Part shown: positions 38,301 through 47,512 of the stretch, one piece after another
Numbering within the stretch: position 1 is the stretch's first letter
Layout: the number at the start of each line of letters is the position of its first letter
Assembly (NCBI RefSeq): GCF_001296045.1
Contig: NZ_LJHS01000015.1
Coordinates: 1 to 56,189, forward strand
DNA length: 56,189 nucleotides
Direction: 5' to 3'
From: Rhizobium sp. AAP43
Lineage (GTDB): Bacteria > Pseudomonadota > Alphaproteobacteria > Rhizobiales > Rhizobiaceae
The notes under the pieces: model-generated
Database searches by the model: none
The model's input: only the letters and a program-made list of their open reading frames with translations
Told to the model about the DNA's origin: nothing
Translations under genes and position numbers: made by a program

Positions 38301-39063
38301 CGCCGCGCCCCGCTGACGCCTTGCCGATGGCATGGATCGCGTTTTCGTAGTCCAGATAGTAACGCTCGGCGTCCTTGGCGGTGGTCGCCGCCTCACCCAG
38401 CATGTCGTAGGAATAGCGGAAGCCGCGTGCTTCAAGCGGACGGGCGCGCTTCAGGGCTTCGTCGATTGTCTCGCCGGTGACGAACTGTTCGCCCATCATC
38501 CGCATCGCCATGTCGACGCCGCGCCGGATCACAGGTTCGCCGCAGCGTGCAATCAACCGGGTAAGCGCAGCCGAGAGGCTGCGATCGTTGACGGTCGAGG
38601 TCAGCTTGCCGGTAACGACCAGACCCCAGGTGGCCGCGTTGACGAACAGCGAGCGCCCGCCGCCGACATGGGATTTCCAGTCACCTTCGGAAATCTTGTC
38701 GCGGATCAGCGCATCCCGCGTTGCCGTGTCCGGAATGCGCAAAAGGGCCTCGGCAAGACACATGAGGGCAACGCCCTCCTGGCTCGACAGCGAATATTCG
38801 TGAACCAGCCCTTCGACACCCGTGCCCTTGTGCTTGGCCCGAAGCGCTTCGATCAGCTTGCGCGCAACGCCTTTGATCGCCGTCTTCTCGCTGTCCGAAA
38901 CGCGCGCAGCCTCGACAAGCGGCGGGAGGCATTCGGTTTCCGGGCGGCGATAGGCGGCGGTGATCGCCTTGCGCAGTTCTGACTGTTCACGGATCGGCGG
39001 GGCAAACTGCGCGAAGGGCAGGGTGGAGGCGTCTGGCGCGTTTTCAGCAACTGTTTTCAGCAT
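35365..39063 (-). CDS. putA: Bifunctional proline dehydrogenase / P5C dehydrogenase
   Basis: A 1,232-residue protein that oxidises proline to glutamate via P5C. The FAD-dependent proline dehydrogenase domain includes 'RMMVRLVKGAYWD' near residue 361 and 'EFQCLHGMGEPLYDEVVG'. The NAD-dependent aldehyde dehydrogenase domain includes 'CISPWNFPLAIF' near 701 and the catalytic cysteine in 'SAGQRCSALR' near 841. The last 200 or so residues form a C-terminal ALDH-like domain seen in long PutAs. There is no N-terminal ribbon-helix-helix, so it is not itself a repressor; regulation falls to the divergent Lrp protein. ATG 39063 is the family-like start, and the frame to 39201 has no support. Confidence 0.97.
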   Translation of the reverse strand: MLKTVAENAPDASTLPFAQFAPPIREQSELRKAITAAYRRPETECLPPLVEAARVSDSEKTAIKGVARKLIEALRAKHKGTGVEGLVHEYSLSSQEGVALMCLAEALLRIPDTATRDALIRDKISEGDWKSHVGGGRSLFVNAATWGLVVTGKLTSTVNDRSLSAALTRLIARCGEPVIRRGVDMAMRMMGEQFVTGETIDEALKRARPLEARGFRYSYDMLGEAATTAKDAERYYLDYENAIHAIGKASAGRGVYEGPGISIKLSALHPRYVRSQSKRVMDELLPRVRALALLARSYDIGLNIDAEEADRLELSLDLLEELGLDADLSGWNGLGFVVQAYGKRCPYVLDYIIDLARRSGRRMMVRLVKGAYWDAEIKRAQLDGLSDFPVYTRKIHTDVAYIACARKLLAATDVIFPQFATHNAQTLATIHHLAGPDFQVGKYEFQCLHGMGEPLYDEVVGKQNLDRPCRIYAPVGTHETLLAYLVRRLLENGANSSFVNRISDPKVSVDDLTADPVDLVEAFSPVGKSHDLISLPANLFGAERQNSAGIDLSNETELARLAASLVETAKTSWHATPLLADGSIEGSIQPVVNPADHGDIIGQVTEVEIDAASRIAKLAEMGAQEWAKVAPADRARCLDRAADIMQARIEPLMGIIMREAGKSAANAIGEVREAIDFLRYYAEQARRTLGPSHAPLGPIVCISPWNFPLAIFTGQVAAALVAGNSVMAKPAGVTPIIAFESVKILHEAGIPRAALQFTPGGGSLGAALIDAPETAGVMFTGSTGVARMIQSQLANRLSKVGKPIPLIAETGGQNGMIVDSSALAEQVVGDVIASAFDSAGQRCSALRVLCLQQDVADRTLTMLKGALQELSIGRTDRLNIDVGPVITQAAKADINAHIERMKALGCKVDQLPLPASADLGTFVAPTIIEIKSLSDLKKEIFGPVLHVIRYRREDLDRLIDDINGSGYGLTFGLHTRLDETIAHVTSRVQAGNLYVNRNIIGAVVGVQPFGGRGLSGTGPKAGGPLYIGRLVQKAPVPPQHSSVHKDPAIADFAVWLSSKGRTEDADAAHELGSLSAVGLHKELVGPVGERNLYSLHPRGRVLLAPVSERGLYRQIAAALATGNQLVIDEASGLRPILTDIPASVSQRIRWTSDWNKDGPFSSALVEGDADRIVKVNQAIAALDGPLVLVQSATTSEIENDIEAYCLNWLVEEVSTSINTAAAGGNASLMAIG

Positions 39064-39409
39064 CGCAGCGGTCCTGGTTGAGCGTTGAATGGAGCCTGGC
39101 GGCTCAAAATTCCGGGAGATGTTCAGGGACAAGAAACCTGTCGAGCTTGTCTTTCCGGCCGTCCTCAGCGGGTTTGGCGGAGGGGATGCTGACGGCGGCA
39201 CGCACTGCAGACAGGCCTATCGGACCATATCTATCGATCAGCATGTTTGCGTCACATGTTGCACCGTCAAGACGCGTCGTCCTCAGACCCATCGACCCTG
39301 CCTCCAATTCGATATCTGGAATGCTACCACAATAGCGATAGTGAAGTTGTCTTGATTTTGGATCTTTGGGTGGCTAAATGTCTTTTATAAGGGGAGATTT
39401 CAGATCGAA
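39064..39409. promoter_or_regulatory. putA-putR divergent promoter region
   Basis: A 346-base gap between divergent genes. The part nearest putR (39300-39400) is AT-rich and should contain the putR promoter. ATTTC at 39397-39401 and GAAAT at 39407-39411 form a short inverted repeat overlapping the putR start codon. No operator can be assigned with confidence, and I see no gene in it. Confidence 0.5.
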
Positions 39410-39901
39410 ATGGCTACAAGTTTGGGTACAACTGGTGATCTTGACCAGTTCGATAAAAAGATACTCGACGCTGTCGTGGAGGATGGGCGGATTTCGATTA
39501 CCGATCTGGCCGTCCGTGTTGGTCTGTCCAAGACCCCCTGCCAGATCCGTTTCAAGCGTCTGGTCTCTGAAGGCTACATCGAAGGCTTCAGGGCAATTCT
39601 CAGTCCGGTCAAAATGCAGCTCGACCATGTGGCCTTTGTCGAGGTTAAGCTGTCCGATACGCGCGAAGAGGCGCTGAGGAGCTTCAACGAGGCCGTCAAG
39701 AAGGTCCGGGAAATCGAAGAATGCCACATGATTGCCGGCCGCTTCGACTACCTGTTGAAGGTCCGCACGCGTGACATTGGCCGGTATCGGCGGGTCCTCG
39801 GGGAGAAGATTTCCACCCTGCCTCATGTCGCAAGCACATCGACGAACCCGGCCATGGAAACGGTGAAAGAAGGGTGGAACCGCCTCTCGCAAGCGACGTG
39901 A
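39410..39901 (+). CDS. putR: Lrp/AsnC-family regulator, proline-responsive PutR
   Basis: A 163-residue Lrp-type regulator. It has an N-terminal helix-turn-helix ('LDQFDKKILDAVVEDGRISITDLAVRVGLSKTPCQIRFKRL') spread over two helices, then the RAM ligand-binding domain ('HMIAGRFDYLLKVRTRDIGRY'). It is divergent from putA, as in Agrobacterium and Rhodobacter, where PutR activates putA in response to proline. AGGGGAG precedes ATG 39410. Confidence 0.93.
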   Translation: MATSLGTTGDLDQFDKKILDAVVEDGRISITDLAVRVGLSKTPCQIRFKRLVSEGYIEGFRAILSPVKMQLDHVAFVEVKLSDTREEALRSFNEAVKKVREIEECHMIAGRFDYLLKVRTRDIGRYRRVLGEKISTLPHVASTSTNPAMETVKEGWNRLSQAT

Positions 39902-40146
39902 TGCGCGCGGGGTGTTGGACCAGTTTGGCCTCTTTTTACAATCTTCGCTGTGAGTCCAAATTGCTGATGGACCTGCCTCTACCGTCATTGGCTTTACGGG
40001 AAGAGGAGATTGCCGCGAATAATTTGTACATGAGGCTAGTGGAAGCAAAAATCCGGATCTTTGTCTCAGGTCTTGAGTTAAACGACATTCCATCTGCAGT
40101 GAGAATGCCTGCGCGAAATCCCACCTTGTTCGCCATGCCTTGGCCG
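39902..40146. other. Non-coding gap between putR and the palindrome
   Basis: About 245 bases that appear less GC-rich than the flanking genes in their first part, with no convincing gene on either strand. It marks the boundary between conserved put genes and an accessory patch. Confidence 0.5.
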
Positions 40147-40175
40147 GTTATACTGTTTTTGAAAAACAGTATAAC
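40147..40175. repeat. Perfect 29-bp palindrome upstream of the nucleotidyltransferase-fold gene
   Basis: GTTATACTGTTTTT at 40147-40160 and AAAAACAGTATAAC at 40162-40175 are perfect inverted copies around a single G at 40161. It ends 15 bases before the ATG at 40191 and includes the spacer next to the ribosome site. It could be an operator, or form an mRNA hairpin next to the GGAGG. The core CTGT-N9-ACAG resembles the enterobacterial LexA box (CTGT-N8-ACAG) but is one base longer. Confidence 0.7.
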
Positions 40176-40190
40176 GCCGGAGGCGTGCTG

Positions 40191-41279
40191 ATGAAGTCCA
40201 TCGATCTCATGTACCAGACGATGCTCGCCGAATTGGGGCAGCGCTCGCTTGATGCTGCATGGACGGCGGACTTTCCTGCGGAAGGCCGCTTCACCCCAGC
40301 GACCGTGAAGGGACGCAAGTACTGGTATTTCGACACGCCTGATGGACATGGTGGGACGAAACGCCGTTACGTCGGCCCTGCGGAAGATCCGGATATCGCC
40401 GCCCGGGTCGCGGATCACAAACGGGACAAGGACGATCTGCGCGCGCGACGGCGCATGGTCAACACGCTGACCCGCGAAGGCGGCATGGTTTCTCCCGATG
40501 CCATGTCGGGCGATATCGTTGCCGCGCTCGCCGAGGGCGGGCTGTTCCGACTTCGGGGTGTCCTGATCGGAACGGTGGCCTTCCAGTGCTATTCGGGCCT
40601 GCTCGGTGTCCGCCTTCCCATGGCATCGATCCTGACGGGAGATGCGGACATTGCTCAGGATTATGCCATCAGCCGAGAGGTCGAAGACAGCCTGCCGCCG
40701 ATTGTAGAGCTGCTGCAGGGCGTCGACGCCAGCTTCAGGCCAGTTCCCCATCGATCGGGCGTTGCGGCGTCATCCGCCTTCCAGAACGCCGACGGCTACC
40801 GGGTCGAATTCCTCACCTCGAACCGGGGGTCGGACGATTACGTCGAACAACCGGCGAAGATGCCCGCCCTCGGGGGCGCCAGTGCCGAGCCACTGCGCTT
40901 TCTCGACTTCCTCATCCGGGAACCGGTGAGGACAATACTGCTCCACCGGAGTGGTGTTTCGGTGGTCGTTCCGGAACCGTCCCGCTATGCGATTCACAAA
41001 CTTATCGTGGCCAGCCGGCGACACACAGACGGGCAAGGTCCAGCCAAGCGGGAGAAGGACATCCGCCAGGCGGCACTGCTCTTCGAAGCCCTGCAACAAA
41101 CAAGGCGATCTGCCGATCTGGCGCTGGTCTACAATGAAGCATGGGAGCGTGGACCTGCGTGGCAGGAAGGTTTGCGAACTGGGGCGGCCATGCTCCCAGG
41201 AGAGGATGCCGAGCGGCTACGGATTGCTTTGACCGAGGGAGCCAAGAAGAATCGGGAAGACATTGAGCTTCCGGTTTGA
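40191..41279 (+). CDS. GSU2403-family nucleotidyltransferase-fold protein
   Basis: A 362-residue protein. The N-terminal block 'GRKYWYFDTPDGHGGTKRRYVGP' (in two parts: GRKYWYF, then KRRYVGP) and the later 'FRLRGVLIGTVAFQCY', 'TGDADIAQDY' and 'VEFLTSNRGS' match the family remembered as GSU2403/NTP_transf_8. TGDADIAQ supplies an Asp-x-Asp like the catalytic pair of nucleotidyltransferases. Its biological role is unknown; relatives are often in accessory or defence-like regions. GGAGG lies a few bases before ATG 40191. It is flanked by a palindrome and an IS30-family element, which suggests acquired DNA. Confidence 0.78.
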   Translation: MKSIDLMYQTMLAELGQRSLDAAWTADFPAEGRFTPATVKGRKYWYFDTPDGHGGTKRRYVGPAEDPDIAARVADHKRDKDDLRARRRMVNTLTREGGMVSPDAMSGDIVAALAEGGLFRLRGVLIGTVAFQCYSGLLGVRLPMASILTGDADIAQDYAISREVEDSLPPIVELLQGVDASFRPVPHRSGVAASSAFQNADGYRVEFLTSNRGSDDYVEQPAKMPALGGASAEPLRFLDFLIREPVRTILLHRSGVSVVVPEPSRYAIHKLIVASRRHTDGQGPAKREKDIRQAALLFEALQQTRRSADLALVYNEAWERGPAWQEGLRTGAAMLPGEDAERLRIALTEGAKKNREDIELPV

Positions 41280-41356
41280 GCATTGACCGGGCGTCAAGAG
41301 GCGAGACTGTCGTATCTCTAACTGGCCCAACTGTCGCATTACTAAATAGCCCTATT

Positions 41357-43131
<1,775 letters not shown>

Positions 43132-43141
43132 AACAGAAAGA

Positions 43142-43170
43142 GCCTGCTTGCGGTTTGGCCGCAAGCAGGC
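43142..43170 (+). terminator. 12-bp hairpin after the reductase fragment
   Basis: GCCTGCTTGCGG at 43142-43153 and CCGCAAGCAGGC at 43159-43170 form a perfect stem with a five-base loop, ten bases after the stop codon. There is no T-tract, so it may act as a processing or rho-assisted terminator. Confidence 0.6.
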
Positions 43171-43437
43171 AATCACCTGAAGCGATATCGGCTTCTACGC
43201 ACTCGATGACGAGTTCAGCAATTGGGGTGAATATGCAAGGTTTTAGCGCGCTCTGCCGAAGCACGTCGAGCATCCCACACAAAAACGGCGCCTTCTCATC
43301 AACCTTGAGTGAACTCGACGAGAGTTGTGTAGCCGATCACCGCATTAGATGCAGGCGAATAGATCGCCTGATGCACTGACGTGGTTTCTGCCTGGCGCGC
43401 TGATGCTCGGGGCAGTACGTCAAACATGCATTTCGTC
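43171..43437. other. Gap between reductase fragment and sugar ABC operon
   Basis: About 270 bases without a convincing gene. A 74-codon plus-strand frame and a 72-codon minus-strand frame overlap it, but neither has a ribosome site nor recognisable similarity. No other feature seen. Confidence 0.5.
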
Positions 43438-44418
43438 TTATGCGAAACGGTGTTCCTTGCCGCTCATAGGTGACGCATGAATGACGTCTCCGGATTCAAT
43501 TTTGAAATCACCGGGCACACGAGCGACAATCTGTTTCAGCAGAGGGTGTACGAGGTAGACGACGGTGTCTGCACCCAGCCGTTCGATATGACGGACTTGG
43601 CCCTGCCATTTCCCTTCACTCTTTGACAAAGCAAGATGCTCGGGACGGATGCCGTAAGTGGCGCAGCCTTCAGCGGCGGCAACCTCGCCATCGTAGAGGT
43701 TCATTTTTGGCGATCCGATAAAGCCAGCGACGAAGGGGCTGACGGGGTTGTGGTAGAGGTCCATTGGCGAGCCGACTTGTTCGATGCGCCCAGCATTCAG
43801 GACCACGATCTTGTCAGCCATTGTCATCGCCTCGACCTGGTCATGGGTGACGTAGATCATGGTGGCGCCGAGCTTGGCGTGCAGGTCGGTCAGTTCCATG
43901 CGCATCTGTGAACGAAGCGCTGCATCAAGGTTGGAGAGCGGTTCGTCAAACAGGAAAACCTTGGGATTGCGGATGATGGCACGTCCGATCGCCACCCGCT
44001 GGCGTTGTCCGCCTGACAGGGCCTTCGGCTTACGGTCGAGCAGATGGGTCAGTTGCAGGCTTTCCGCAGTTTTTTCCACCTTCTCGGCGATCTCGCTCTT
44101 CGGAAGACCGGCGAGCGATAACCCGAAACCGATGTTTTCGCGCACTGTCAGATGCGGATAGAGCGCGTAGGACTGGAAGACCATGGCGATGCCGCGCTTT
44201 GACGGCTCGGCATGGGTCACGTCCTGGTTGTCGATAATGATCTGTCCCGAGGTCGAGGTTTCAAGACCTGATATCATCCTCAATAAGGTCGACTTCCCGC
44301 ATCCGGATGGGCCGACGAAGACGCAGAACTCGCCTTTTTCGACTGTCAGATCGATCCCCTTGATGACCTCAAGGCTGCCGAAACTCTTGCGAATGTCCTG
44401 AAGAACAACACTGGTCAT
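43438..44418 (-). CDS. Sugar ABC transporter ATP-binding protein (UgpC/MalK type)
   Basis: A 326-residue ATPase with Walker A '[14 protein letters not shown]', Q-loop in '[11 protein letters not shown]', signature '[14 protein letters not shown]', Walker B '[12 protein letters not shown]' and H-loop '[11 protein letters not shown]'. A MalK-type C-terminal OB-like domain follows ('[13 protein letters not shown]', 'YGIRPEHL') but is shorter than the usual 350-370-residue proteins. It is last in the rhamnoside operon, four bases after the permease. Confidence 0.95.
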   Translation of the reverse strand: MTSVVLQDIRKSFGSLEVIKGIDLTVEKGEFCVFVGPSGCGKSTLLRMISGLETSTSGQIIIDNQDVTHAEPSKRGIAMVFQSYALYPHLTVRENIGFGLSLAGLPKSEIAEKVEKTAESLQLTHLLDRKPKALSGGQRQRVAIGRAIIRNPKVFLFDEPLSNLDAALRSQMRMELTDLHAKLGATMIYVTHDQVEAMTMADKIVVLNAGRIEQVGSPMDLYHNPVSPFVAGFIGSPKMNLYDGEVAAAEGCATYGIRPEHLALSKSEGKWQGQVRHIERLGADTVVYLVHPLLKQIVARVPGDFKIESGDVIHASPMSGKEHRFA

Positions 44419-44422
44419 ACGA

Positions 44423-45247
44423 CTATCCTTTGACGGCTCCGGCGGTCATGCCGGCAACGATCTGTCGATTGAAGAAAATGTAGACGATGAGCGGCGGGAT
44501 CGTGACCAGAAGAATGTTCATGAAGAGCAGATTGAACTGGGTCTGGAACTGGCCCTGGAAATTATAAAGTGTCAGCTGAACCGTCACGTTCTCGCGCCCC
44601 GGGAGGTAATAGAGCGGATTGGTGAAATCGTTGAAGATGGTGATCGACTGGACGACGATGACCGTCACTGTCACAGGCTTCAGCAGTGGCAGGATCACGC
44701 GGAAGAAGATCTGCAATGGCGTTGCGCCATCGATCAGGGCCGCCTCGTCTAGGTCGCGCGGGATCGTGGCAATGAAGCTGCGGAACAGGAGAACCGAGAA
44801 GGCAAGGCCATAGGCGACCTGAATGAAGATCATGCCGGTGATCGTCTTGAACAGACCGATCGACTGCAGCACCCAGATTGTCGGCACGACTGCTGGCGGG
44901 ATCATCAAGCCTGCCAACACGAACGCGTAAATGACCGTGTTCCAGCGGGATGGACGTCGCTGGAGAACATATCCGACCATCGCACCGAAGAGAACGAGCA
45001 GCGTAACGGCGAAGACGGTGATCACGGTGGAGTTGAGGTAGGCAAGTAGCAGCAGGTAGTTGCGAGTTTGCAGGACCTGGAGGAAGTTTTCCCACAACTG
45101 CCAGTCCAGTGGCCAGGAGAAAGTGAGCCGCGAGGCATCCTGCCGTGTCTTGGCGGCAGTCAGAAAGATGAAGATGAAAGGCAGTATGAAGATCACGGAC
45201 GCAAGCGCGAGCGAGACGATGCCCGTATAAAGCTGGCGGCGGGTCAT
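44423..45247 (-). CDS. Sugar ABC transporter permease (MalG type)
   Basis: A 274-residue inner-membrane permease with six hydrophobic segments and the EAA loop '[24 protein letters not shown]'. It overlaps the partner permease by four bases (ATGA), which sets the start at 45247. With the MalF-type partner it forms the membrane channel of a CUT1 importer. Confidence 0.95.
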   Translation of the reverse strand: MTRRQLYTGIVSLALASVIFILPFIFIFLTAAKTRQDASRLTFSWPLDWQLWENFLQVLQTRNYLLLLAYLNSTVITVFAVTLLVLFGAMVGYVLQRRPSRWNTVIYAFVLAGLMIPPAVVPTIWVLQSIGLFKTITGMIFIQVAYGLAFSVLLFRSFIATIPRDLDEAALIDGATPLQIFFRVILPLLKPVTVTVIVVQSITIFNDFTNPLYYLPGRENVTVQLTLYNFQGQFQTQFNLLFMNILLVTIPPLIVYIFFNRQIVAGMTAGAVKG

Positions 45248-46107
45248 AGGTCCACCTCCCGACGGTTGAACCAGGCCGTGAGCGGTAGAATGATCAGCGC
45301 GATCAACAGGAAAAGGATCACGTTGCCAGCGGTCGAAAGCCCATAAAAGCCGGCCTGATATTGCTTGTAGATAACGCTCGCGAGCACATCCGAGGAGAAG
45401 CCCGGTCCGCCCCGCGTCATCGCCCAGATCAAATCGAAGCTGCGAAGGCCGCCGATGAGCGAGAGGGTAACGACGGTGACAGTTGCTGGACGGACAAGCG
45501 GAACAGTGACGCGGAAGAACATCTGGGTTCGGGTCGCGCCATCGATGCGGGCTGCCTCATAGTAGTCCTGGCTGATCGTGGCGAGGCCGGCGATATAGAT
45601 CAGCGTTGCCAGACCAACGCCCTTCCAGAGATCAACGAAGATCACCGAATAGAGTGCCAGTGAGGGGTCGGTCAGCCAACCGGGGCCCGGTAGTCCCATG
45701 CTCTTCAAGGTGACATTGATCATGCCATTGGTCGGGTGCATTAACACGGCAAATGTGATCCCGATACCAATCGTCGACACCAGAACGGGGAAGAACACGA
45801 CAGTCCGCAAAAAGCCCTGCGCCCAGATGCCGGACGTGAGTAACACGGCGAGCAAAAGGCCGATCACGGTCTTCGTGGCCGAGGTCGCTACGGCGTAGAT
45901 CAGCGTATTGACCGTTCCCTGGATCAGGAAAGGCTCGCGCAGAAACTGACGGTAGTTGTCAAGGCCGATGAAATCGGCCGAAAACAGGTCCCAGCGCGTC
46001 AGGCTGAACCAGAAGGAGGCCACTGTCGGCACCAGAAACAGGACCGTGAATACGATCGCCGCCGGCAGCACAAACCAGTAGGGATAGGGGGATTTCTGCG
46101 TAACCAT
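45244..46107 (-). CDS. Sugar ABC transporter permease (MalF type)
   Basis: A 287-residue permease starting 'MVTQKSPYPYWFVLPAAIVFTVLFL' (the first 25 residues include a cytoplasmic start and helix 1) with the EAA loop 'EAARIDGATRTQMFFRVTVPLVRP'. It follows the binding-protein gene by 65 bases and overlaps the MalG-type gene by four bases. Confidence 0.95.
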   Translation of the reverse strand: MVTQKSPYPYWFVLPAAIVFTVLFLVPTVASFWFSLTRWDLFSADFIGLDNYRQFLREPFLIQGTVNTLIYAVATSATKTVIGLLLAVLLTSGIWAQGFLRTVVFFPVLVSTIGIGITFAVLMHPTNGMINVTLKSMGLPGPGWLTDPSLALYSVIFVDLWKGVGLATLIYIAGLATISQDYYEAARIDGATRTQMFFRVTVPLVRPATVTVVTLSLIGGLRSFDLIWAMTRGGPGFSSDVLASVIYKQYQAGFYGLSTAGNVILFLLIALIILPLTAWFNRREVDL

Positions 46108-46172
46108 GTCTCTTCTCCGGTTCAGACCCCGCCCGGACCTGCGAGACCGGACGGGGTTCGAAGGGCGGGAGG

Positions 46173-47447
46173 TTACCAGTTCGGCAAGCCGAGTTGCTTG
46201 GCCTGCTTTTCGACATCCTGGTCATAGAGGGCTGCCGCCTCGGCAGCCGGACGAATGCCGGATCCGACTTCCACGGTAATCTGCTCGAGAGCCGGGCCCT
46301 TGACCGGTGAGAGGAATTCGAGCGCTGGCGCCGTGCGGCCCTCAGCCTCGAAATAGGGCAGCATGTCCTTCACCGCCTGGGGAACGTCGGCGGGAAGCTG
46401 GCAGCCCTTGATGAGATAGGGACCCGAAGGAACAGCCTTTGCCATCATTTCGCAGGCCTCCTTGGACGCGACCCAATCGAGGAATTTCTTCGCTTCCTCA
46501 GCGTTTTCGGCGGATGCCGGACTGTAGAGCGCGGAAGGCATCCAGATCGTCAGACCGTTATTTGCGGCGTCGTCACCCGGCTGGGCGAAGAAGCCGAGGT
46601 CGGCCAGATTGTCCGGATAGTTTTGCTGGATGTTGCCAATGCCGAAGGTCAGCATCGGGTAGTGGGCGGCTTCGCCCGTTGCGACCATGCGCATCCCATC
46701 ATCGAACTTGGCAGCGCCGAAATCGGCATTGAAAAGTGCCGCCTTTGCCGTCTGCTCGAGGCGTTCGAAGCCCTTGGCAGCGGCGGGAGTTGTGGCGAAC
46801 TTCGCCTTGTTGTCCGTGAATTCTATTGCGAAGTTCGGTGCTGCAGCGTTGACGTTGTAGTAATCGGCGAGCACGAAGAGCTGGGAGGTCCAGGTGTCGC
46901 CATAGGTCTGGGCGATAGCGACTTTACCAGCCGCCTTGACCTTTTCGCTATTGGCGATGAAATCAGCCCAGGACTTAGGAACCTCAAGTCCGAGCTCAGC
47001 GTAGATTTTCCTGTTGTAGAAGATCCCGCCCCCCATCGCCGGACCGAATGGCACGCCACGCACGGTGCCATCTCTAGCACTGACCACAGGTTTGAAGCTT
47101 TCGGAGATATTGCCCGCATTCGGCATATCGGAGAGATCCACCAGCGTCTGCTCCGGCTTCAGCGCCTGGAAGAGCGAACCAGAGTTATACTGAAAGATGT
47201 CGGCCATCTCTCCAGTCGCAAGGCGGGTCTTGACGATGTTGTCGCCTTCCGCTCCACCGGCACGGTTTTCGATGTCGAAGCTGATATCGGGACGCTTCTC
47301 GCTGTAGGCCTTGGTTAGCACGTCGAGGAAGGTGATCGTTTCCTGATTGGTGTCGGCCAGTATCGTAAGCGTCACGTCGGCATGGGCCGCACTTGCCAAT
47401 AGACTGGCGAGAGACGCAGCCAGGATGGTTCCTGCTTTCAAATTCAT
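46173..47447 (-). CDS. Periplasmic sugar-binding protein of a CUT1 ABC importer
   Basis: A 424-residue extracellular solute-binding protein family 1 member. 'MNLKAGTILAASLASLLASAAHA' is a signal peptide with a likely cut after AHA. The mature protein shows 'LTKAYSEKRPDISFDIENRAGG' in two parts, 'TRLATGEMADIFQYN' and 'NRKIYAELGLEVPKSWADF', as in other family 1 proteins. It probably binds a rhamnose-containing oligosaccharide because the next upstream gene is a rhamnosidase. ATG 47447 fits the signal peptide; the frame to 47480 adds an unlikely acidic lead. Confidence 0.93.
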   Translation of the reverse strand: MNLKAGTILAASLASLLASAAHADVTLTILADTNQETITFLDVLTKAYSEKRPDISFDIENRAGGAEGDNIVKTRLATGEMADIFQYNSGSLFQALKPEQTLVDLSDMPNAGNISESFKPVVSARDGTVRGVPFGPAMGGGIFYNRKIYAELGLEVPKSWADFIANSEKVKAAGKVAIAQTYGDTWTSQLFVLADYYNVNAAAPNFAIEFTDNKAKFATTPAAAKGFERLEQTAKAALFNADFGAAKFDDGMRMVATGEAAHYPMLTFGIGNIQQNYPDNLADLGFFAQPGDDAANNGLTIWMPSALYSPASAENAEEAKKFLDWVASKEACEMMAKAVPSGPYLIKGCQLPADVPQAVKDMLPYFEAEGRTAPALEFLSPVKGPALEQITVEVGSGIRPAAEAAALYDQDVEKQAKQLGLPNW

Positions 47448-47512
47448 GGTCGTTTCCTCCTCTATTGACCACTTAAACATGTGTCGTATCCGTCCGCTGA
47501 CGGTGCCGCGGT

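Noticed and set aside
40151..40171. Enterobacterial-type LexA (SOS) box upstream of the nucleotidyltransferase gene
   Set aside because: The spacing is CTGT-N9-ACAG, one base more than the consensus, and alphaproteobacterial LexA recognises a different direct-repeat site. Kept only as a palindrome of unknown function.
39936..40751. 271-codon minus-strand frame covering the palindrome and the start of the nucleotidyltransferase gene
   Set aside because: The opposite-strand frame has clear family similarity, a ribosome site and a good start; this frame has none of these.
43155..43379. 74-codon plus-strand frame after the reductase fragment
   Set aside because: It starts inside a hairpin, has no ribosome site and no recognisable similarity.
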